Of a stretch of 64,000 nucleotides of DNA, positions 59,124 through 64,000 are shown one piece after another. The first letter of the stretch is position 1. Every line of letters starts with the position of its first letter. The notes beneath the pieces are model-generated. The model was given only the letters and a program-made list of their open reading frames with translations. It did not search any database and had not been told where the DNA came from. The DNA is from an uncultured Alphaproteobacteria bacterium (GTDB lineage: Bacteria; Pseudomonadota; Alphaproteobacteria; Micavibrionales; CSBR16-224): the NCBI GenBank assembly GCA_950054485.1, contig CATLPD010000004.1:62001-126000 (forward strand), given 5' to 3'. Made by a program: the position numbers and the translations under genes.

Positions 59124-60036
59124 AAAAATTCAGAATTTACGTGCCGCCCTTTTTGCCCTGATTGGCTTTGCCCTTTTCTCGGTCAACGATGCAATTATAA
59201 AGCTTTTGGCGCAAAACTATAGCATTTCACAGACATTATTCTGGACATCCTTTTTCGTGTGCATCGTTTTGGTTGTTTACGCCTTTGTTTCAGGTAAAAA
59301 AGATGATTTGAAAACAACCCAAAAAGGGTGGCATCTTCTGCGCGGGCTTTTGATGGCGTTGATGATATTCTGTAATATATACGCCTTGATCCGTCTGCAG
59401 ATTACCGACTTTTATGCAATTGTTTTCACATCCCCGATGGTTGTTAGTTTGCTGGCTTGGCTATTTTTGAAAGACAAATTAAAAAAGCGCCAGATTTCGA
59501 CAATCCTCGCAGGCTTTCTTGCCATTCTTTATATCTGTCGCCCAAGCGGCGGGCTGTTTAACGATGGGGCATTGGTTGCGCTGGTTGGTGTTTTCTTTTT
59601 TGCCTTTGCCACGCTTTTGGTCAGAAGCAAACTTCGTTCTGAAGCGCCCTTGATGGTGAGCATGAACGGACCTGCCGTAACGGCGATAATTGCACTGCCA
59701 TTGATGGCGGCCTTCGGTTATGGCTGGCCTGTAGATTTATTTGATTGGGCCCTTTTTGCAGGCGCAGGTATTGCGGCTGCTTTCGGCGGAATTTTCTTTT
59801 CGTTAGGCTTTCAGTATGCCAGCTCGGCAGCTGTTGTCGCACCTTTCCACTATACGCAGATGATCTGGGGCGCTGTTTTGGGATATATGGTCTTTGGCGA
59901 GGTTCCGTCCCAAGACGTTGTGCTAGGGTCTATTGTGTTGGCTGCGTTGGGTGTGTACCTGATCTATATCGAGGCGCGTCTGCGCAAGCACACACAAATC
60001 GAAAACGAAAATATGATGCAGCACGGAACAGTTTAA
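59116..60036 (+). CDS. EamA-family DMT transporter, tandem copy 2
   Basis: A 306-residue paralogue of the preceding transporter, with the same plan: NDAIIKLLAQNYSISQTLFW, LQITDFYAIVFTSPMVVSLL and SSAAVVAPFHYTQMIWGAVL. A single gene product of each sort may assemble as a homodimer, or the two may form a heterodimer. Overlap at the start is 8 nt. The end overlaps the convergent DUF3137 gene by 4 nt. Substrate unknown. Confidence 0.88.
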   Translation: MPEKIQNLRAALFALIGFALFSVNDAIIKLLAQNYSISQTLFWTSFFVCIVLVVYAFVSGKKDDLKTTQKGWHLLRGLLMALMIFCNIYALIRLQITDFYAIVFTSPMVVSLLAWLFLKDKLKKRQISTILAGFLAILYICRPSGGLFNDGALVALVGVFFFAFATLLVRSKLRSEAPLMVSMNGPAVTAIIALPLMAAFGYGWPVDLFDWALFAGAGIAAAFGGIFFSLGFQYASSAAVVAPFHYTQMIWGAVLGYMVFGEVPSQDVVLGSIVLAALGVYLIYIEARLRKHTQIENENMMQHGTV

Positions 60037-61058
60037 TCCTGCGGCTGACCCTCTATTTCACGCCACTTGGGATCATATAATTCCAGTTGATCCCCAATTG
60101 ATAAAATATCCTCGATCTCTTTTTTCAGGGCGTAAAGGCTTTCTTTTGATGTTGCCGGCACGGTGATGTCTGCGGGTTCAAAATGGTTTTCGTTACTGCT
60201 GATCATGATTAAAAATTTATCCTGATAGAATGCAGCCGTCAGCTTTTGCCCGGCATAATGGATGGCCAGATCGTTAAGCTTTTCAACTGTCGCAGGGTGA
60301 ACAAGATATCGGGCTTCTACCTGATCGTTGGTATAGACGTCGTATTTGCCCTCGAAGACAGGGTCAACCAGATTAGCACGTTTTAATTTAAACGATTTTT
60401 CTTTAAACCATTCCATCATTGATGACGTGTTCTGATCGATAACAGTATGACCGTAGAATTTGCGCCCGGGGTTTTCAAACAGAATAGCAAGCCCTTTAAA
60501 AACAGAATGGTAATATGTTCTGTTTTTATTACGCCTTTTAACGGCCAGATCAATTTCTGAAAACATTATTTTCGTATTTTTATAGAGGCCTTCAAAATAA
60601 TCCTCCGAAGTATAGCGGTCATATTCAGGCAGGATTTTTGATAATAATAGCAGTCTTTCAGGGATTTTGCCTTTGATGTCATATTTGAAATTACCAAAGC
60701 TTTTGACGATCTTCGGCATAAAGGTTTTTTTATAAATCTTTCGATACTGGTGCTTTGGCATATTCACCCAGGCCCACAGTATACCTAGGAACACTACAGT
60801 TAACCCGAAACCGCCGTCCTCGCCCGATCGTTGCATATTCAGCAAAAGCCAGTCGAACCATCCTAGAAACGGGGTAACAATAGGTATAATGACAGCCGCG
60901 CATTTCTTGCGAAAGTTATAGCTTTTCAGCTTTTCTTCACGCACGCTTTCAACAAAAACAAATTCTTGTTCAGCAATTGTAATTGTATTGTCATCATTTT
61001 CCTGACGTAGATCATGGATTACGCCGGGTTCTTTTATGTCGGGGGTTAAATCAGACAT
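60033..61058 (-). CDS. DUF3137-like membrane protein
   Basis: A 341-residue protein. Residues ~55-110 hold two membrane helices with a short loop (AAVIIPIVTPFLGWFDWLLL and GFGLTVVFLGILWAWVNM). The C-terminal domain has DUF3137-type blocks: GLAILFENPGRKFYGHTVID, then NLVDPVFEGKYDVYTNDQVE and ARYLVHPATVEKLNDLA. It resembles cytoplasmic accessory domains of unknown role. Its start overlaps pgsA by 8 nt, so it is expressed with phospholipid synthesis. Confidence 0.82.
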   Translation of the reverse strand: MSDLTPDIKEPGVIHDLRQENDDNTITIAEQEFVFVESVREEKLKSYNFRKKCAAVIIPIVTPFLGWFDWLLLNMQRSGEDGGFGLTVVFLGILWAWVNMPKHQYRKIYKKTFMPKIVKSFGNFKYDIKGKIPERLLLLSKILPEYDRYTSEDYFEGLYKNTKIMFSEIDLAVKRRNKNRTYYHSVFKGLAILFENPGRKFYGHTVIDQNTSSMMEWFKEKSFKLKRANLVDPVFEGKYDVYTNDQVEARYLVHPATVEKLNDLAIHYAGQKLTAAFYQDKFLIMISSNENHFEPADITVPATSKESLYALKKEIEDILSIGDQLELYDPKWREIEGQPQD

Positions 61059-61620
61059 TGTCCATATTTTGGATGGCCTGCAGGCCGGTTTTCAGGTAAT
61101 TCCAACCGGTCATGACGGTCAAAACCATAGCGACCAATAAGCCGAAATGTCCGATTTCATTTGCAAAAGGGATCACTTCATTTCCATACTCGCCGGCAAT
61201 CAGGAATGAAATAACGACCAACTGTACGGTTGTTTTCCATTTGGCGAGCTTGCTGACAGGTACCTTTATGTTGTAAGGCCCCAAAAATTCGCGCAGTCCC
61301 GCAATCAGAATTTCACGCACCAGTATGATCAGGGCCGGAATAATCCACAGGCCTTCGAGACGGTCAAAGGCCACCAGTAAAAACAATGTAACAGTCACAA
61401 TCAGTTTGTCGGCAATCGGATCCAGAAACTTACCAAATGCGGAGACCTGATTCAGCGAGCGGGCGAAGTACCCGTCAAAGAAGTCCGTAATGGCCGCCAG
61501 CACGAACAAACCGACTGCAGTCCAGGCCGCCCATGCACCCGGGAAATAAAACAGCGCAACAATAAACGGAATGATGATGATGCGGAATAAGGTCAGAAGA
61601 TTGGCTGTATTCGTAATCAT
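61051..61620 (-). CDS. pgsA: CDP-diacylglycerol--glycerol-3-phosphate 3-phosphatidyltransferase
   Basis: A 189-residue inner membrane enzyme making phosphatidylglycerol phosphate. The CDP-alcohol phosphotransferase motif is DGYFARSLNQVSAFGKFLDP followed by IADK, giving Dx2-AR-x8-G-x3-D-x3-D. Five or six hydrophobic segments fit. It lies 40 nt downstream of uvrC on the same strand and overlaps the DUF3137 gene; uvrC-pgsA neighbourhood is common in bacteria. Confidence 0.94.
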   Translation of the reverse strand: MITNTANLLTLFRIIIIPFIVALFYFPGAWAAWTAVGLFVLAAITDFFDGYFARSLNQVSAFGKFLDPIADKLIVTVTLFLLVAFDRLEGLWIIPALIILVREILIAGLREFLGPYNIKVPVSKLAKWKTTVQLVVISFLIAGEYGNEVIPFANEIGHFGLLVAMVLTVMTGWNYLKTGLQAIQNMDNV

Positions 61621-61660
61621 GATATGCTCTTAAAAAAACTGTCGTGATGACAGCTTAGCA

Positions 61661-63508
61661 TTACTCGTGAAAGCTGTCATAGATTATTTTTGCTGTTTTT
61701 TCAGATATGCCTTCCACCTGCATTAAATCAGCGATGCCGGCGCTTTTGATGCTGCGCACAGACCCGAAATGCGCCAACAGGGCTTTTTTTCGCGTGGGGC
61801 CGACGCCTGATACCTCGTCCAATTCGGATTTGATGGTTTCCTTTTTGCGGCGGATACGGTGCGATCCGATGGCAAAACGGTGGGCCTCGTCACGTAGGCG
61901 CTGCATGAAATACATGACAGGGTCATTCATCGGCAAGGTAAACATCTTGCGCCCATGCATAAAAAACTTTTCACGGCCGGCATTGCGATCGGGCCCTTTG
62001 GCAATCGCCAGCAATGGGACGTCAGGCAGCCCCAGTTCTGCCATCACTTGGCGCGCAGCATTCAATTGCCCCAATCCACCGTCAATAATGACCAGATCGG
62101 GCCAAGTGCCTTTTTCACGTGTCGGGTCTTCTTTCAGGGCACGGCCGAACCGCCGTGTAAAGACTTCGCGCATCATGCCGTAATCATCGCCCATAACCTT
62201 TTCGTCTTTGATATTGAATTTCCTGTAATGGTTTTTGGCGAAGCCTTCTGTCGTGGCAACCACCATCGCGCCAACAGCATGTGCCCCCTGAATGTGCGAG
62301 TTATCGTAAATTTCAATACGCTCGGGCGTATCTTCAAGGTCAAAGGTTTCGGCGGCCTGTTCGAATATCTTCGTTTGGGCCATCGTTGTACCCATTTTAC
62401 GCTTTAGGGCTTGGCGTGCATTTTCCTCGACATAAGACATAAGCGCCTTTTTAGCCCCTCTGACAGGGATGTGGATTTTTACCTCATGCTCCATTTTACG
62501 GCCAAGCGCATCTTCGATCAGGCTTTTATCTGGGATTTTTAAATTCAGATATATATGTTTCGGGGCCGGTTTATTGGTGTAAAATTGCGCCACAAATGAA
62601 GACAGCACTTTGTCGATATCTTCTCCCTTTTCGTGTCTGGGGTAATAGGCACGGTTCCCAAAGCTTTGGCCCGCACGGTAGAAAAAGACCTGAACACAGC
62701 TGTTTCCGCCTTCTGAATGGATCGCAATGGCATCTGCATTTCCGACGGCCCCCATGGGGGTATTTTGTTCGCTTTGTACGCTGCTGAGGGCGCGGATGCG
62801 GTCACGGTAGACGGCAGCCGTTTCATAATCCATTTTTTTGCTGGCAGCCTCCATTTTCTTGGCAAAATCTTTTTGAATTTCGTGGCTTTTGCCGGACAGG
62901 AACCGTAACGCCTGATCGACTTGTTCGCTATATTCATCTTTGCTGACATAGCCGACACAGGGTGCCGTACAGCGTTTTATCTGATATTGCAGGCAGGGGC
63001 GGGTACGTGATGCAAAAATATGATCTGAACAATTGCGCAGCATAAAGGCCTTTTGCAAGATGGCAAGTGTGCGGTTAACCGCACCGACTGACGCAAAGGG
63101 CCCAAAAAACTTTATCCCCTTTTTTTGTTTACCGCGATGCTTTTCGATCTGCGGATAATCATGATCTGTCGTAACCATGATATAGGGAAAGCTTTTATCA
63201 TCACGCAGCAGGATATTGTAACGCGGTTTCAGTTTTTTAATTAATTCGGCTTCCAATAAAAGCGCTTCAGCCTCGGTATGGGTATAGATAAAGGCCATAT
63301 TGACGGTTTGAAAGATCATGCGCTGGATGCGAACCGAATGTTTTTCAGGCTTGGTATAGGCCACAACACGTTTTTTCAGGTTTTTGGCTTTCCCAACGTA
63401 CAAAACATCCCCGTTTTTATCCAGCATGCGATAAACACCTGCCGTGTTCGGCAGGGTTTTGACAAAGCCTGAAATGACATCGGCGCCGCTTTTTTGATCT
63501 GTGCTCAT
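61661..63508 (-). CDS. uvrC: Excinuclease ABC subunit C
   Basis: A 615-residue nucleotide excision repair endonuclease. The N-terminal GIY-YIG domain has AGVYRMLDKNGDVLYVGKAK and NLKKRV. The UvrB-binding helix pair is KKMDYETAAVYRDRIRALSS. The central RNase H-like nuclease domain contains RIEIYDNSHIQGAHAVGAMV, with its catalytic Asp, and VIIDGGLGQLNAA. The C-terminus holds two helix-hairpin-helix motifs (LDEVSGVGPTRKKALLAHFG, LMQVEGISEKTAKIIY). Length typical. It starts with AUG, and the nearest gene upstream is tRNA-Leu. Confidence 0.96.
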   Translation of the reverse strand: MSTDQKSGADVISGFVKTLPNTAGVYRMLDKNGDVLYVGKAKNLKKRVVAYTKPEKHSVRIQRMIFQTVNMAFIYTHTEAEALLLEAELIKKLKPRYNILLRDDKSFPYIMVTTDHDYPQIEKHRGKQKKGIKFFGPFASVGAVNRTLAILQKAFMLRNCSDHIFASRTRPCLQYQIKRCTAPCVGYVSKDEYSEQVDQALRFLSGKSHEIQKDFAKKMEAASKKMDYETAAVYRDRIRALSSVQSEQNTPMGAVGNADAIAIHSEGGNSCVQVFFYRAGQSFGNRAYYPRHEKGEDIDKVLSSFVAQFYTNKPAPKHIYLNLKIPDKSLIEDALGRKMEHEVKIHIPVRGAKKALMSYVEENARQALKRKMGTTMAQTKIFEQAAETFDLEDTPERIEIYDNSHIQGAHAVGAMVVATTEGFAKNHYRKFNIKDEKVMGDDYGMMREVFTRRFGRALKEDPTREKGTWPDLVIIDGGLGQLNAARQVMAELGLPDVPLLAIAKGPDRNAGREKFFMHGRKMFTLPMNDPVMYFMQRLRDEAHRFAIGSHRIRRKKETIKSELDEVSGVGPTRKKALLAHFGSVRSIKSAGIADLMQVEGISEKTAKIIYDSFHE

Positions 63509-63620
63509 TATTTTAATATGGCGTGTTTTACAGTGTTTTTAAAGGTTATTGATAAAGGGCCAGTTTTTTATTGTGCTTTTGCTTGTCACGTATTAAAACA
63601 TTATGGTCTTGATGACCGAT

Positions 63621-63706
63621 GGCCCCTTGGCGGAATTGGTAGACGCACACGACTTAAAATCGTGAGTCCTTGAGACGTCCCGGTTCAAGTCCGGGAGGGG
63701 CCACCA
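63621..63706 (+). tRNA. tRNA-Leu (anticodon TAA)
   Basis: An 86-nt cloverleaf with a long variable arm. Acceptor GGCCCCT pairs with AGGGGCC, anticodon stem CACGA/TCGTG holds CTTAAAA with anticodon TAA, and the T arm is CCCGGTTCAAGTCCGGG. Discriminator A and CCA are encoded. Confidence 0.96.
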
Positions 63707-63786
63707 CCTTTCTTTATCTTCTATTTATTCGGAACTTCCGCAATCTATGCATGTTTGTATACTGTATGGAATTATAGGAGTTTAAA

Positions 63787-64000
63787 ATGGATATCTACGA
63801 ACGCATTAAAATTGATCATGATCTTCAGCGCGAGATGATGGATAAAATCATGGAAACACATGGCGATAGCGATGAACGTCGCCGCCTGTTTTCAGAATTT
63901 AAGCTGGAAGCTGACAGTCACGCGAACGCTGAGGAGCAGACCTTTTATGCTGATTTGATCGACCACCATGACAGTCAGGAGCAAACCCGCCACAGTGTTG
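63787..64000 (+). CDS. Hemerythrin-like (HHE) domain protein, cut by window edge
   Basis: The first 71 residues of an open frame. IKIDHDLQREMMDKIMETHG and SHANAEEQTFYADLIDHHDS carry the His and Glu residues that form a di-iron or cation-binding four-helix bundle in HHE proteins (His at 10, HANAEE near 50). AGGAG stands before the ATG. The rest lies beyond the edge. Such proteins bind oxygen or iron or assist repair of iron-sulfur clusters; which one applies here cannot be told. Confidence 0.8.
   Translation, partial: MDIYERIKIDHDLQREMMDKIMETHGDSDERRRLFSEFKLEADSHANAEEQTFYADLIDHHDSQEQTRHSV

Overview
The window looks like chromosomal DNA of a free-living, flagellated alphaproteobacterium of moderate G+C content. 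The evidence is the combination of FliX (a flagellar regulator confined to alphaproteobacteria), an NDUFS4-type complex I subunit followed by tRNA-Arg, an ATP12-family F1 assembly chaperone, and a zapA - 6S RNA - 5-formyltetrahydrofolate cyclo-ligase block. I cannot name the genus. No insertion sequence, prophage or CRISPR array is visible; both edges cut a gene.

Layout. 1-9.6 kb: flagellar genes in two minus-strand operons, fliK-flgD-flgE and flgI-flgJ-flgN-like, each preceded by a sequence resembling a sigma-54 promoter. fliX is divergent from flgI and dksA follows. Between the two flagellar operons sits an unrelated, tightly overlapping three-gene operon. It encodes an XRE-type helix-turn-helix fused to a CoaB-like and a class II aldolase-like domain, a cytoplasmic M23-like protein, and a protein of unknown function. 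Two copies of a GGTATTTAATACC palindrome stand in front of it. 9.6-19.1 kb: a plus-strand block with a degenerate CobD/CbiB-like membrane protein, a giant VWA protein with a Gln-Asp-Gly repeat linker, a 1015-residue CobS/MoxR-like AAA+ ATPase, a small unknown protein and a protein built of three ~160-residue modules. 19.1-24.4 kb: housekeeping genes (zapA, 6S RNA, fau, ymdB, DUF192, tRNA-Pro, HIT protein, NDUFS4-like, tRNA-Arg) plus a tandem pair of small membrane proteins. 24.4-25.3 kb: a TacA/TacT-like toxin-antitoxin pair with a clear promoter-operator.

25.3-28.0 kb: a RimB-RimK fusion, a ZntB-like transporter and a tiny Cys-rich protein. 28.0-38.9 kb: a candidate small RNA or leader, then a complete type I secretion system (TolC-like, ABC exporter, HlyD-like adaptor) translationally coupled to a CHASE2 nucleotide cyclase. 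Facing it are its probable substrate (FecR, cadherin-like and RTX-like regions) and a cyclic-nucleotide-binding EAL phosphodiesterase. These genes suggest a cAMP to c-di-GMP circuit controlling a secreted surface protein. 39-64 kb: mostly metabolic and maintenance genes: DUF3307, a TSUP exporter, acetoacetyl-CoA synthetase, a SpoU methyltransferase, a leucine-dehydrogenase-like enzyme, a pilin-like protein, mutT, crcB-rluC-AsmA-like-atp12, an ABC exporter, two Gly-rich membrane proteins with Lys-rich tails, icd, nhaA, deoA-cdd with two EamA transporters, DUF3137, pgsA, uvrC, tRNA-Leu and the start of a hemerythrin-like gene.

The best candidates for undescribed biology are the HTH-CoaB-aldolase/M23-like operon, the CobD-like/VWA/AAA+ block with its modular partner, and the cyclase/EAL/type I secretion circuit. 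All functional statements rest on motif reading; no database search was run.
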